Below, piece by piece: positions 25,301-34,070 of a stretch of DNA of 64,000 bases. The stretch lies in the NCBI RefSeq assembly GCF_023715415.1, contig NZ_JAMBOB010000007.1:248001-312000 (forward strand). The letters run 5' to 3'. Every line of letters starts with the position of its first letter. Positions within the stretch are counted from its first letter, which is position 1. Source of the DNA: Neobacillus niacini. GTDB lineage: Bacteria > Bacillota > Bacilli > Bacillales > Cytobacillaceae. The notes below the pieces were generated by a model. That model made no database searches. It was not told where the DNA came from and saw nothing but the letters and a program-made list of their open reading frames with translations. Made by a program: the position numbers and the translations under genes.

Positions 25301-25744
25301 ATACTTTATATTATAAACATATGAATAGTAAAAAGTCACTAAAATTCGACAAATTCCGTGATAATTCTCCTATGCTCTTTGCCTGCCACTCTGATAGTAT
25401 TGTTCCGTTTTCTTTTTTCATGCAGCAGAAATATGGACGCTTTGAATATTGTTTATACAAAATTAAAAACAATCTATTAATTAATTCCAAACTGGATTAT
25501 TTGGCTGGTTTTTTGTTAGACAAAATTTTTTTTCAAAAAGGGCTATACTATTTTTGTTAGTTAGTCGATAATACTAATGTAACTTGCTACTCTCCTTAGC
25601 AAGTACTAGTAATATTGTCACTATGGCTGTCCTTTTTAGGGCAGCTCATTTTTTTACGGTTTACAATTGAGTTTTGGTTTCCTATTGCAGGTCTTCTGCA
25701 ACTTATAAGTAAGGCCCCTGTCTATGCCAGGAGTCTGTTTACCG
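25301..25744. other. Intergenic, no supported gene
   Basis: AT-rich. A 79-codon plus-strand frame (25321-25560) has no ribosome binding site and unusual composition. ACTTGCTA/TAGCAAGT (25582-25604) forms a hairpin. Nothing else could be recognised. Confidence 0.4.
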
Positions 25745-26503
25745 TTATTTTTCTTCGATCACAATGGCTTGGGATCCCATTTGCTCCCATGACGCGATAA
25801 AGGCTTCGCGGTTCACTTTTTTGTTTTTGGTCCCATATGGATCGTTGAGGTAAATGTATTCTTGATCGTAGCCGGTAATGACCACGCTGTGCATCTTAAA
25901 GGTAATATCTACGGAACCTTGTGGGGTAGACCAGCTTTGGAACTGTTGTATCGGTGAAAAACTGGTGGTCGTAATCACCCATACGGGTTTCCCCTGACTG
26001 ACTTTCTCAAACAAAGTGGAAAAAGATTGGTTTGATAGATTGATAACTTTTAATGGTTCAGTCACATAGGATTGAGCCAATTTGAAAATAGGCTCATGAT
26101 AAACACCTAGGCCCGGACCATCTTCCATATTACCGACAAAGCCCATATTAGGATTTCCGTATTTCCCATCTCCGTACTGGAGCGGGACTCGCGGGATTTG
26201 GACTGCAAGCTCATTTTTGCTGATATTGATTCCCCAAAAGCCGAGCAACATCGCCAAGCTGGTTACTTCACAGCCATTATATAAACGTGGGATATCCATT
26301 TGATTGAATAGAGGCACGTCCAATTGAATCTCTTCTGCCAACACGACTTCTGCTGACAGAGTCACAACCTCTTGTTTTTCCATTTGTAAAGGCCCAAACT
26401 CAGCTAAAATATCTCTATAGTTTTCGATAATAGCACGATAGTCTACTAAAATAGCGAAACACAAAACAATCACACTAAAGCTAAATTTCAAAAATTTGTT
26501 CAC
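25745..26503 (-). CDS. C39-like cysteine peptidase, exported
   Basis: A 252-residue protein with an N-terminal hydrophobic segment (about 5-20) and a Peptidase_C39_2 domain: catalytic Cys in YNGCEVTSLAMLL (about 79), His in KMHSVVITGY (about 203) and Asp in YLNDPYG. GTG start with AAGGAAGG upstream. It probably acts outside the membrane. Partner or substrate is not evident; single gene between the c-di-GMP region and the flagellar locus. Confidence 0.8.
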   Translation of the reverse strand: MNKFLKFSFSVIVLCFAILVDYRAIIENYRDILAEFGPLQMEKQEVVTLSAEVVLAEEIQLDVPLFNQMDIPRLYNGCEVTSLAMLLGFWGINISKNELAVQIPRVPLQYGDGKYGNPNMGFVGNMEDGPGLGVYHEPIFKLAQSYVTEPLKVINLSNQSFSTLFEKVSQGKPVWVITTTSFSPIQQFQSWSTPQGSVDITFKMHSVVITGYDQEYIYLNDPYGTKNKKVNREAFIASWEQMGSQAIVIEEK

Positions 26504-26632
26504 AGTTGGGCCCTTCCTTCACAAACAGTCGTTCCTCAAAAATTTTATATATAATTAGCATTGTACGTGAAACGATTAATTTCGACAATTGGCTTTTTGA
26601 AAAAATAGCCATAAAAAATTTTGCAAAAACTA

Positions 26633-26660
26633 TAAACATTCTATGATCATTGGCCGATAA
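26633..26660 (+). promoter_or_regulatory. Sigma-D promoter of the orphan flgN-like gene
   Basis: TAAA (26633-26636), 16-nt spacer, GCCGATAA (26653-26660), a close match to the Bacillus sigma-D consensus. The start codon is 34 nt downstream. Confidence 0.85.
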
Positions 26661-26694
26661 CCAATATAAGGATAGAGTTTAAAGGAGCGTTCTT

Positions 26695-27219
26695 ATGAAA
26701 TACAGCAATCCCAAGAATATCATGGATTCGGTAAACGAAGCCTTTGAAAACAGCTCAGGTGAAACAAACACCCTAGCGGATGCATTACATATGTTAGTGG
26801 ACCTGCACATAACGTTGCTAGAAAGCGCTAAGAAAAAGCAGGAAATATTAGTCTCTGCAGAGATTAATCCACTGCTTGCGATCATGGCGGATGAATCTCA
26901 GTTGAAGAAAAAAGTCAATCAAGCAGATGAGATGAGAATGGAAGTGTTAGAGCATGATAAATCCTATCTGCCCCTTGTCAAACTAATCGAACAGCAGCCG
27001 GACGGAAAAACAAAGGATGAACTGGAGGCGCAGTTACAATTGCTAGTGCGCCTGTTTGATGAGATTCTTAAAGTCAATAAGCTTAATCAGCAATTATTGC
27101 AGCAATCTTTAACCTATACAAAATTTGTGATAGGTCAAATACTAGGTAAGGCAAAGGGTTCGAATAGAGAAGAAAAGATATCCGAAGATGCGAAGGAGTA
27201 TGCCCGTTTATTTGAATGA
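26695..27219 (+). CDS. FlgN-like chaperone, orphan paralogue
   Basis: A 174-residue, all-helical protein clearly paralogous to the FlgN encoded at 32133 (both share LLE-x-AKKKQEIL, NPLL and QQL-x-QSLT). It has an extra N-terminal 25 residues. FlgN binds hook-associated proteins FlgK and FlgL before export. This copy is alone, behind its own sigma-D promoter and followed by a terminator. It may serve a different export substrate, possibly one of the cluster-specific proteins, but that is inference. Confidence 0.78.
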   Translation: MKYSNPKNIMDSVNEAFENSSGETNTLADALHMLVDLHITLLESAKKKQEILVSAEINPLLAIMADESQLKKKVNQADEMRMEVLEHDKSYLPLVKLIEQQPDGKTKDELEAQLQLLVRLFDEILKVNKLNQQLLQQSLTYTKFVIGQILGKAKGSNREEKISEDAKEYARLFE

Positions 27220-27444
27220 AAGGCATAGAAAAATGGATAAATTCATCTAAAAGGAATCGGAAAATTTCAGTTTTTATTCCGAGTTTCTTCTATTTAATAT
27301 ACCCTTTTTTATTTGAAGCTTTTTATTGTTTAAATAGGACATTTCGTGCTGCTAATCTGATAAGTTGAATACCATAATCAGCCGAAGGAAAAAAAGAAAT
27401 TTTTTAAGAAAATCAAATATAACCATCATTGGGTTATAAAGATA

Positions 27445-27480
27445 AAGGCGTGAATTCTTATAAGAATTCACGCCTTTTGT
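27445..27480. terminator. Bidirectional terminator
   Basis: A perfect 32-nt palindrome (AAGGCGTGAATTCTTA and its complement) flanked by T-runs, between the converging flgN-like and motB genes. Confidence 0.88.
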
Positions 27481-27494
27481 TTAAAGTTTTCTTG

Positions 27495-28241
27495 TTATTG
27501 TGCAGCACGTAAAATGACGATATTGACCCGGCGGTTCCCCTGACGGTTTTCGGAAGTGTCATTCGCGTAAAGTGGTTGAAATTCGCCAAAACCAGTAAAT
27601 TGCATCCGTTCCTGTGGAATCCCTCGTGAATTAAAATAGTGTAGGACACTAACCGCTCTTGCGGAGGAAAGCTCCCAATTGGATGGATAAGTGGACGTTG
27701 AAATTGGGACATTGTCTGTATGACCTTCAATGCTTATTTGGTTCGGTACGGCTGTAATTAGGCCGACTAATGTATCCAACGTTTTGAAGGATTCGTCCTT
27801 TAGTACAGCCTGTCCAATATCAAAAAGTATGATGTCTTTTAAGGTGACTTCAATTCCTCGTTCCGTATCTTGCAGCGAAACAACGTCTTGCAGCTGGTTG
27901 TCGGCAATATATTTCTCTAATTGCTGCTTTAATTGATCAAGCTGCTTTGTTTCCTTCTCCTGCTCGCTATTTCCAGAAGGAACATTCGCCGCCTGTTCGG
28001 AAGGTTCTTTTGGAGGTGTTGGGGAAGGACCTGCATCTTTTTTCTCAACAGCTTTCCCAGTTAATTCGACCTTAAAGGAATCCATAATCGCATTATACTT
28101 CTGCTGATCCGTGACGCCCGCTGCGTATAACACAATAAACAGAGCGAGTAAAAGGGTTAAGATATCTGCATATGGAAGGAGCCATGATTCGGGAATTTCC
28201 TCCTCGTGTTCCTCATGTAACCTTTTACGCGACTTTCTCAT
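27495..28241 (-). CDS. motB: Flagellar motor stator protein MotB
   Basis: A 248-residue protein with one membrane segment near the N-terminus (PYADILTLLLALFIVLYA, about 23-40) that contains the ion-binding Asp, a Pro/Gln-rich linker and a C-terminal OmpA/MotB peptidoglycan-binding domain (GHTDNVP near 172; NRRVNIV at the end). It anchors the stator to the wall. It overlaps motA by 17 nt. Ion type (proton or sodium) is not certain, though it resembles MotB rather than MotS. Confidence 0.93.
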   Translation of the reverse strand: MRKSRKRLHEEHEEEIPESWLLPYADILTLLLALFIVLYAAGVTDQQKYNAIMDSFKVELTGKAVEKKDAGPSPTPPKEPSEQAANVPSGNSEQEKETKQLDQLKQQLEKYIADNQLQDVVSLQDTERGIEVTLKDIILFDIGQAVLKDESFKTLDTLVGLITAVPNQISIEGHTDNVPISTSTYPSNWELSSARAVSVLHYFNSRGIPQERMQFTGFGEFQPLYANDTSENRQGNRRVNIVILRAAQ

Positions 28242-29022
28242 TTGCTCTCTCCCCGGCCTTCATTTGGTATTTCTCGCGATCTTTCGGCGGCAGGTACACC
28301 ATTAATTTCGTTTCCAGCATCTTTGGAATCACGCCTTTATATACAGCAAGCAACCCTTCAATGACCAACATCTTTCCTTCTTGTTCCTGTTTTGAAATGC
28401 GCTTTAATTTATTGGCAATTGGGTGCCAAAGGACGTATCCAGAAAAAATACCTAGCAAGGTAGCAATAAACGCTGCCGAGATGGAATGACCAATCTTTTC
28501 GATGTCATTTAAGTTGACGAGTGCCGCAACAAGTCCGATAACGGCTCCGAGTACGCCAAGTGTCGGGGCATAGGTCCCTGCCTGGGTGAAAATGAGGGCG
28601 CCAACCTTGTGACGTTTATCCATCGCTTCAACCTCATCGAATAATACTTCTTCAATGAACTCGGCATCATTTCCGTCGATAATCATTTCAAGTCCCTTTT
28701 TGAAAAAAGGATCATCTATTTCAAGGACAATTTCCTCTAGAGCAAGAAGTCCTTCCTTCTTTGCCACTTCCGCACATCTTATTAAAAGGGCAATTTGCTC
28801 AACTTTAGAAGGAGTCTTTCTTTGCAATAAGGCAATTTGGAGCAATTTGGGAATCTTCTTGAATTCACTAAAAGGAAAGGCAACCATAATCGTTGCAGTT
28901 GTCCCGCCAAAAATAATTAAGAAAGCGGCAGCATTGTTTAATGCGGCTAACGGGGTGCCTTTTAATACCATTCCAACACCAATCAATATAAGCGCAAGTA
29001 CAATTCCAATTAAACTAGACAT
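28225..29022 (-). CDS. motA: Flagellar motor stator protein MotA
   Basis: A 265-residue membrane protein with four membrane segments and the MotA signature LGVLGAVIGLVAAL near 160. The cytoplasmic loop (about 55-145) is rich in charged residues that contact FliG. ATG 29022 is chosen for AAGGAG upstream. It is first in the motAB operon, with its own sigma-A type promoter. A stator encoded inside the flagellar locus suggests a self-contained motor. Confidence 0.93.
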   Translation of the reverse strand: MSSLIGIVLALILIGVGMVLKGTPLAALNNAAAFLIIFGGTTATIMVAFPFSEFKKIPKLLQIALLQRKTPSKVEQIALLIRCAEVAKKEGLLALEEIVLEIDDPFFKKGLEMIIDGNDAEFIEEVLFDEVEAMDKRHKVGALIFTQAGTYAPTLGVLGAVIGLVAALVNLNDIEKIGHSISAAFIATLLGIFSGYVLWHPIANKLKRISKQEQEGKMLVIEGLLAVYKGVIPKMLETKLMVYLPPKDREKYQMKAGERANEKVA

Positions 29023-29065
29023 ATTTTTCTCCTTTAAAAGTTGATTGAATAGAATTATAATGTTC

Positions 29066-29094
29066 ATTGTAGTAGATTCGCCCTAATTCGACAA
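29066..29094 (-). promoter_or_regulatory. Sigma-A type promoter of motAB
   Basis: On the minus strand TTGTCG, 17-nt spacer, TACAAT. It lies 44 nt upstream of the motA start. Confidence 0.55.
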
Positions 29095-29144
29095 TGAACT
29101 TTTTACTAATATTTCAAAATAAAAATTGGAGGGAGGCGTTCCGC

Positions 29145-29582
29145 TTGAAAATTCAACAACCTCCAGCGGTGAATCAGGAACGGATTTTCCCTTTAAGGGA
29201 TAGAGGAACAGAAACAGCGTCCTTTCAACAGTTATTGCAAGAAAATCAACTTGGGTTCTCTAAGGAACGCCTACAAGTTCTTCTGAAAGAAATCGATCAG
29301 CACGGTCATCGGTTAAGCCGTTCGCGAACAATCGAAGATCTGCTTGCGTTTAAACAGACAATCCGGAATTATTTACAAGAGGTAGTACAGCATGGCTATT
29401 CGTTAGAAGAGCATAAGGGTTTTCATCCGAATGGGCGTGAAAAGCGATTAATCATGGTCAAACAGGTAGACCGGCACCTCTTAGAATTATCAGAAGCCAT
29501 CATGGAAAGACAAGCCACTTCGGTTGAACTGTTAGAGAAACTAGGCGAAATTAAAGGACTATTAGTAAATATATATCTGTAA
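29145..29582 (+). CDS. yaaR: YaaR family protein (DUF327)
   Basis: A 145-residue helical protein of the YaaR/DUF327 family (FQQLLQEN; VQHGYSLEEHKGF; ILMVKQ-like LIMVKQVDRHL). TTG 29145 follows GGAGGGAGG at good spacing and gives the usual family length; the earlier ATG at 29094 does not. In Bacillus it is usually near recombination/tmk genes, but here it leads flhO-flhP by 17 nt. Function is unclear. Confidence 0.8.
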   Translation: MKIQQPPAVNQERIFPLRDRGTETASFQQLLQENQLGFSKERLQVLLKEIDQHGHRLSRSRTIEDLLAFKQTIRNYLQEVVQHGYSLEEHKGFHPNGREKRLIMVKQVDRHLLELSEAIMERQATSVELLEKLGEIKGLLVNIYL

Positions 29583-29599
29583 TACGAGAGGAGACCGCT

Positions 29600-30448
29600 A
29601 TGCTACGAGGTATAGATACGGCAGCGTCGGGCATGATTGCCCTGCAGCGAAAACAAGATGCTTTGACGAATAATTTGGCGAATGCCGAAACTCCGGGCTT
29701 CAAACAGGATGCCAGTCCATTACGAGCGTTTCCTGAATTGCTGCTCGAACGCATTCATGATGGGCAAGATAGTAGAACAGGCAAAAGGCCAACCATCGGT
29801 ACACTAACGTTCGGCGTCTATAATCAAGAAACATTGCCAATGTTTTCCCAAGGCAGTTTGGTCAGTACAAACCAACCGTTTGATGTGGCGATTAATGACC
29901 AGCAGCTTACACCAATTATGCAAAATAACCGAATGATTAAACCGTCCGCATTCATTGCTGTACAATCGGCGGATGGCGGTTTTCGTTTGACACGAAATGG
30001 TCAGTTTTCGGTGAATGCGAACGGTCAGCTGACAACTTCTACAGGGGAATTGGTTTTAGGTCAAAACGGTGCTCCAATCATGGATGTTGAGCTGACTTCC
30101 GGGGATGTTGGGATTCGAGAGAATGGGGAAATCATCGTTCACCCTGATGATTCGGACCGAGCAAGAACGGTGGGCTCGATTGGGTTGATGGTCGTTAATG
30201 ATCCGAATCAGTTGGTGAAAGAAGGAAATGGCTTGTTCCAATTAGAGGGAGCCAACCCAGGAATGATTGAACAAAATCTTCCAGCAGGGCTGAGCTTGCA
30301 GCACAAAATGCTTGAACAATCCAATGTTGACCTGCCGCAGACGATTTCTGACATGATGGCCAACATCCGGCTTTACGAAGCAAACCAAAAGGTATTGCAA
30401 GCCTATGACAAAACGCTTGAGCAACTAAATTCGATAGGTAGGGTATAA
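29600..30448 (+). CDS. flhO: Flagellar rod protein FlhO (FlgF-type)
   Basis: A 282-residue rod/hook family protein with the N-terminal flg_bb_rod motif (GIDTAASGMIALQRKQDALTN in segments; LANAETPGFK) and the C-terminal Flg_bbr_C helix (MLEQSNVDLPQ ... MANIRLYEANQKVLQAYD). It forms the distal rod with FlhP. GAGAGGAGA precedes the ATG and FlhP follows 5 nt after. Confidence 0.9.
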   Translation: MLRGIDTAASGMIALQRKQDALTNNLANAETPGFKQDASPLRAFPELLLERIHDGQDSRTGKRPTIGTLTFGVYNQETLPMFSQGSLVSTNQPFDVAINDQQLTPIMQNNRMIKPSAFIAVQSADGGFRLTRNGQFSVNANGQLTTSTGELVLGQNGAPIMDVELTSGDVGIRENGEIIVHPDDSDRARTVGSIGLMVVNDPNQLVKEGNGLFQLEGANPGMIEQNLPAGLSLQHKMLEQSNVDLPQTISDMMANIRLYEANQKVLQAYDKTLEQLNSIGRV

Positions 30449-30453
30449 TTCTG

Positions 30454-31227
30454 ATGAATACATCTTTTTCAATTGCCTCAACAGGAATTCGAGCGTACCA
30501 AGGGAAGCTGGACACCATTGCCAATAACATTGCCAATGTGGAAACCTCTGGCTATAAGCGAAGAGAGGCAGCTTTTTCTGATAATCTTGCTATTTCCATT
30601 CAAAATCAAGCGGAACAGCAAAAAGAACAAGGCAGAATTTCTCCTCCTGGGATACGGACAACATTCGGGTCACGGCTGGCGGGTACTAGCATGGATCTTA
30701 CTCAAGGGGCTCTTAAAGAAACGAATAATCCTTTTGACCTCATGTTAGTGGGAGATGGCTACTTTCAGGTGCAGAGAACCTCGGGGGATACAGCTCAAAT
30801 CATGTTCACTCGGAGTGGGGCTTTTCAGGCGACGCCAGTGGGGAATGATCGCTTACAATTAGTCACTCCAGAAGGAGATATCTTGCTGGACCAAAATGGG
30901 AATCCAATTGAAGTCGCCAGTGGGGCAGACTTTCAAGTGCTAACGGACGGAACGATTGCAGGCTCCACTCAGAAAATAGCGATGGTTACGATTGATAACC
31001 CGCAGTTGCTAAAAAATGAAGGCGGAGCCTTTTTGTTGAACGGGGCTAATGCTGTGGTAACGGACACAGGTGTTCAAATGAAACAAGGTTTCATCGAATC
31101 CTCTAATGTCGATCTCAGCCAAGAGATGACGGATATGATTAAGGCGCAACGAGGATATCAAGCAAATGCCAGGGCGTTAAGTTATGCCGACCAAATGATG
31201 GGAATATCAAATGGGATTATACGATAA
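30454..31227 (+). CDS. flhP: Flagellar rod protein FlhP (FlgG-type)
   Basis: A 257-residue rod protein: N-terminal IASTGIRAYQGKLDTIANN with the NVETSGYK motif and C-terminal ESSNVDLSQEMTDMIKAQRGYQANA, typical of the FlgG/FlhP type. Together with FlhO it completes the rod. The ribosome binding site is weak, so translation is probably coupled to flhO. Confidence 0.92.
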   Translation: MNTSFSIASTGIRAYQGKLDTIANNIANVETSGYKRREAAFSDNLAISIQNQAEQQKEQGRISPPGIRTTFGSRLAGTSMDLTQGALKETNNPFDLMLVGDGYFQVQRTSGDTAQIMFTRSGAFQATPVGNDRLQLVTPEGDILLDQNGNPIEVASGADFQVLTDGTIAGSTQKIAMVTIDNPQLLKNEGGAFLLNGANAVVTDTGVQMKQGFIESSNVDLSQEMTDMIKAQRGYQANARALSYADQMMGISNGIIR

Positions 31228-31232
31228 TAAAA

Positions 31233-31260
31233 AAACGCTCGCATTTATATGCGGGCGTTT
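31233..31260. terminator. Terminator between flhP and PilZ genes
   Basis: AAACGCTCGCAT pairs with ATGCGGGCGTTT (one G-U). The T-run is strongest on the minus strand, so it mainly ends the PilZ transcript but can also serve flhP. Confidence 0.8.
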
Positions 31261-31270
31261 GGTGTATGAT

Positions 31271-31747
31271 TTATTGAGCTTGTTGTTGTTTTAAGATTCG
31301 CAATTTCATATGCAAGCGATTCTGTTCATAAGTAGGAACATTGATAAATTTGATTCCATATTGAAAACGGTTCGGACCGATGTTTCGCTTCCACTTTACG
31401 AATCCTTCGAAAATAAAGGTCTCATCCTGTAATTCAAAATATAACATCATTAACGACTTTACCAATAAATCATCCGTTTGCGTCTCGATTCTGATACCTC
31501 CTGAACTGAGATCTCGTATGGAACCAATTTGCCTAGAGGGAGATACTAACGGCTGAAAGTCACAAAAGGTATTATTGAACTTTAAGCGGAACGACTCGCG
31601 ACGGTTGGGAGAAAGGGAGACGTCTTTGAAATTTCTAGATTTTTTCCGTTTATCCATGATGAAAAGAAGTAGTAGGACGATAATAATAGCGATAATGCTG
31701 TAATAGATGGTGGATATGGTTTTCACCCCCAATAGGTTGTATTGCAA
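31271..31747 (-). CDS. PilZ domain c-di-GMP receptor, membrane-anchored
   Basis: A 158-residue protein with one N-terminal membrane segment (about 11-30) and a cytoplasmic PilZ domain. The c-di-GMP-binding motifs are intact: RRESFR (RxxxR, about 49-54) and DLSSGG (DxSxxG, about 79-84). It therefore should bind c-di-GMP. The annotated start is TTG; a later start cannot be excluded. It is divergent from flgM. Bacillus has a PilZ protein (YpfA) that inhibits MotA, so a motor brake role is possible but unproven. Confidence 0.85.
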   Translation of the reverse strand: MQYNLLGVKTISTIYYSIIAIIIVLLLLFIMDKRKKSRNFKDVSLSPNRRESFRLKFNNTFCDFQPLVSPSRQIGSIRDLSSGGIRIETQTDDLLVKSLMMLYFELQDETFIFEGFVKWKRNIGPNRFQYGIKFINVPTYEQNRLHMKLRILKQQQAQ

Positions 31748-31793
31748 AAAATCATAGCACTTTTTTCCTAGAAAAAAAAGGGGATATTTTCCC

Positions 31794-31821
31794 TAAACAA
31801 ATGATTTGATAATGCCGATAC
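31794..31821 (+). promoter_or_regulatory. Sigma-D promoter of flgM operon
   Basis: TAAA (31794-31797), 16-nt spacer, GCCGATAC (31814-31821), 38 nt before the flgM start. Confidence 0.9.
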
Positions 31822-31858
31822 ATTAAATTAGTAGAGTGATTGAAAGGAGCGGACAAGA

Positions 31859-32140
31859 ATGAAAATCAATCAAGTGACCCCAGTTAGTCGGATCGGTGCA
31901 GCTTATCAAGCTTATCAAAAAAACAATGAACAACCAAAAAAGGCTGAGGGAGAAAAGAAAGCTGCTTTTGAGCAGGTAGAAATCTCCACGGAGGCTCAAT
32001 TAAAACTTCAAGCGGAAAAAGATGCGAAGATTGAACAGTTGAAAAGCCAAATTGCGAATGGTACGTACCGAGTAGATAGTGAAAAGGTTGCGGAAAAGTT
32101 ATTGGCTTATTGGAAGTCTGGAGAGAAAATAAATGAATAA
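31859..32140 (+). CDS. flgM: Anti-sigma-D factor FlgM
   Basis: A 93-residue FlgM: disordered N-terminal half, then the sigma-binding helices (EQVEISTEAQLKLQAEKDA and IANGTYRVDSEKVAEKLL). It holds sigma-D inactive until export through the finished hook. It starts the flgM-flgN-flgK-flgL operon, behind a sigma-D promoter, giving the usual negative feedback. It overlaps flgN by 8 nt. Confidence 0.92.
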   Translation: MKINQVTPVSRIGAAYQAYQKNNEQPKKAEGEKKAAFEQVEISTEAQLKLQAEKDAKIEQLKSQIANGTYRVDSEKVAEKLLAYWKSGEKINE

Positions 32141-32594
32141 GCTAACGATTCTGCTGCAAACCTTAGCAGATCTTCATGACACCTTATTAGAGACGGCAAA
32201 GAAAAAACAGGAAATTTTAATCAGCGGAGAAGTCAATCCACTTCTTGGAGTTTTGTCAGAGGAGTCAAAACTGGTAAAAAAAATAAGAGATACGGATCAA
32301 GTAAGAACGGCGCTGCTTGGGGAGCAGTCATCGTTAGCCGACATCATTGCCGCAGAACCGGACGGAGTGGAGAAGGAAGAATGGACTCGTCTCCATCAAA
32401 GACTTACACAGTTGTTAGCAGAAATTCAACAAGTGAACGAAACCAATCAGCAATTAATCAAGCAATCGTTAACTTTCACTCAATTTATGATGGAGCAAAT
32501 GCTGCCAAAATCAGAGGATTCTGGTGTGTATAGTTCAAAGGCGGGTTCAAAGGAACCGAAAGAGTCGGTACGATTATTTGATGCAAAAGCATAG
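32133..32594 (+). CDS. flgN: FlgN export chaperone
   Basis: A 153-residue helical protein (LLETAKKKQEILISG ... QQLIKQSLTFTQFM) in the normal place between flgM and flgK. It chaperones FlgK and FlgL. A second, longer paralogue sits at 26695. Confidence 0.88.
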   Translation: MNKLTILLQTLADLHDTLLETAKKKQEILISGEVNPLLGVLSEESKLVKKIRDTDQVRTALLGEQSSLADIIAAEPDGVEKEEWTRLHQRLTQLLAEIQQVNETNQQLIKQSLTFTQFMMEQMLPKSEDSGVYSSKAGSKEPKESVRLFDAKA

Positions 32595-32606
32595 GGGAGA
32601 CCAACA

Positions 32607-34040
32607 ATGTATTCAACCTTTCATGGATTAGAAATAGGCAAGAGGTCGATTTTAGCCCAGCAGGGAGCTCTCAGTACAACGGGACATAATATTGCCAATG
32701 CCAACACGGTCGGATATTCAAGACAGGAAGCAGTCTTACAATCGACAACTCCATTAGCGTATCCAAGCAAGCACAATGGAACGGCAGCGATGACGATGGG
32801 GACAGGTGTTGAGGTAACAGAGCTGAAACGTATTCGGGATCAATTTCTAGATCAGCAATACCGTAATGAGCAGCAAAAGACAGGGTATTGGGAATCAACA
32901 GCTGCTGCTCTATCCAGTGTTGAATCGGTCATGAATGAGCCGACGGATTATGGGCTTAATGCTACGCTGGATCGTTTTTGGCAAAGCTTTCAGGAGCTTG
33001 CGAAACAGCCGGAAAGTTTAGCAGTGAGAACAGTCGTTGTGGCAAACGGAAAGGCAGTTGCAGATACGTTTAATACTATTTCATCCGGTATCGATCAGGT
33101 GGAGAAGGATTTGAAAATCCAGATTACAGGTAAAATGGATGAAATCAATGCATCTGCAAAAGAAGTGGCGGACCTAAACAAGCAAATCGCGTTAATGACT
33201 GCAAGCGGATTTCAGCCGAATGATTTACTCGATAAGCGAGATGTCGTGTTAGATAAACTATCAAAACTAGTCAATATCCAAGTGACTTCTGATCAAAGTG
33301 GGACGGTCAATGTTTCGGTCAGTGGTGTGGCACTTGTGAACGGTAAAGACACAGAAACATTGGCGGTGAATCCGCAAACAGGTGAAGCGAGCATTTCCGG
33401 AAATGCAGTAGAGTTAGACGGCGGAGAAATCAAGGGTCTTGTTGATTCATTGGCAGGTCCCAACTCGAATAGCATCGCATCACTGAGAGCGAATTTTGAT
33501 GTATTAGCTAGTACGATTGCACAACAAATGAATGCGATTCATGCTGGCGACGATGCTAGAAACTTAGATGATATTCAAGCGGGTGCGCAAGTAGAAAAAG
33601 TTTTATTTTTTGTAGATAAAGATGATCCAACACAGCCGCCTACGGATGCTGCTAGTATGATCATCAATCCTAGATTAGTAGATTTTCCAGGAAAGCTTGC
33701 GGCTGCCACATCCCTTTCGATTGGTGATGGCTCGAATGCAGCGGCAATGGGGAAACTTCAATTTGAAAAGATTAATATCGGTGGCAACGAAACAACCATT
33801 GGGGATTTCTATCAAATGGTCGTTGGCGGCTTAGGCGTCGGAATTCAAGAGGCAAACCGCTGGAAAGAGAGCACCAGCATGGTGGCGCAGCAGGTTGATA
33901 ATCGCAGGCTATCAGTTTCCGGGGTCTCGATTGATGAAGAAATGACGAACATGGTCCGTTTTCAGCAAGCGTATAATGCGGCAGCAAAATATGTATCTGC
34001 GGTGGATGAAATGCTGGATGTATTAATTAATAGGATGTAA
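32607..34040 (+). CDS. flgK: Hook-associated protein 1 FlgK
   Basis: A 477-residue protein with the N-terminal GLEIGKRSILAQQGALSTTGHN and ANTVGYSRQ motif and the C-terminal helix (VSIDEEMTNMVRFQQAYNAAAKYV in segments). It joins the hook to the filament. AGGGGAG precedes the ATG; flgL follows 30 nt later. Confidence 0.92.
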   Translation: MYSTFHGLEIGKRSILAQQGALSTTGHNIANANTVGYSRQEAVLQSTTPLAYPSKHNGTAAMTMGTGVEVTELKRIRDQFLDQQYRNEQQKTGYWESTAAALSSVESVMNEPTDYGLNATLDRFWQSFQELAKQPESLAVRTVVVANGKAVADTFNTISSGIDQVEKDLKIQITGKMDEINASAKEVADLNKQIALMTASGFQPNDLLDKRDVVLDKLSKLVNIQVTSDQSGTVNVSVSGVALVNGKDTETLAVNPQTGEASISGNAVELDGGEIKGLVDSLAGPNSNSIASLRANFDVLASTIAQQMNAIHAGDDARNLDDIQAGAQVEKVLFFVDKDDPTQPPTDAASMIINPRLVDFPGKLAAATSLSIGDGSNAAAMGKLQFEKINIGGNETTIGDFYQMVVGGLGVGIQEANRWKESTSMVAQQVDNRRLSVSGVSIDEEMTNMVRFQQAYNAAAKYVSAVDEMLDVLINRM

Positions 34041-34070
34041 TCAATAGATAGTAGAGAAAGAGGGAGTAGG

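Noticed and set aside
25058-25339. Longer form of the 45-aa gene
   Set aside because: The extra N-terminus would be translated from the c-di-GMP aptamer.
25321-25560. 79-codon plus-strand frame
   Set aside because: No ribosome binding site, no family resemblance and AT-rich by-chance composition.
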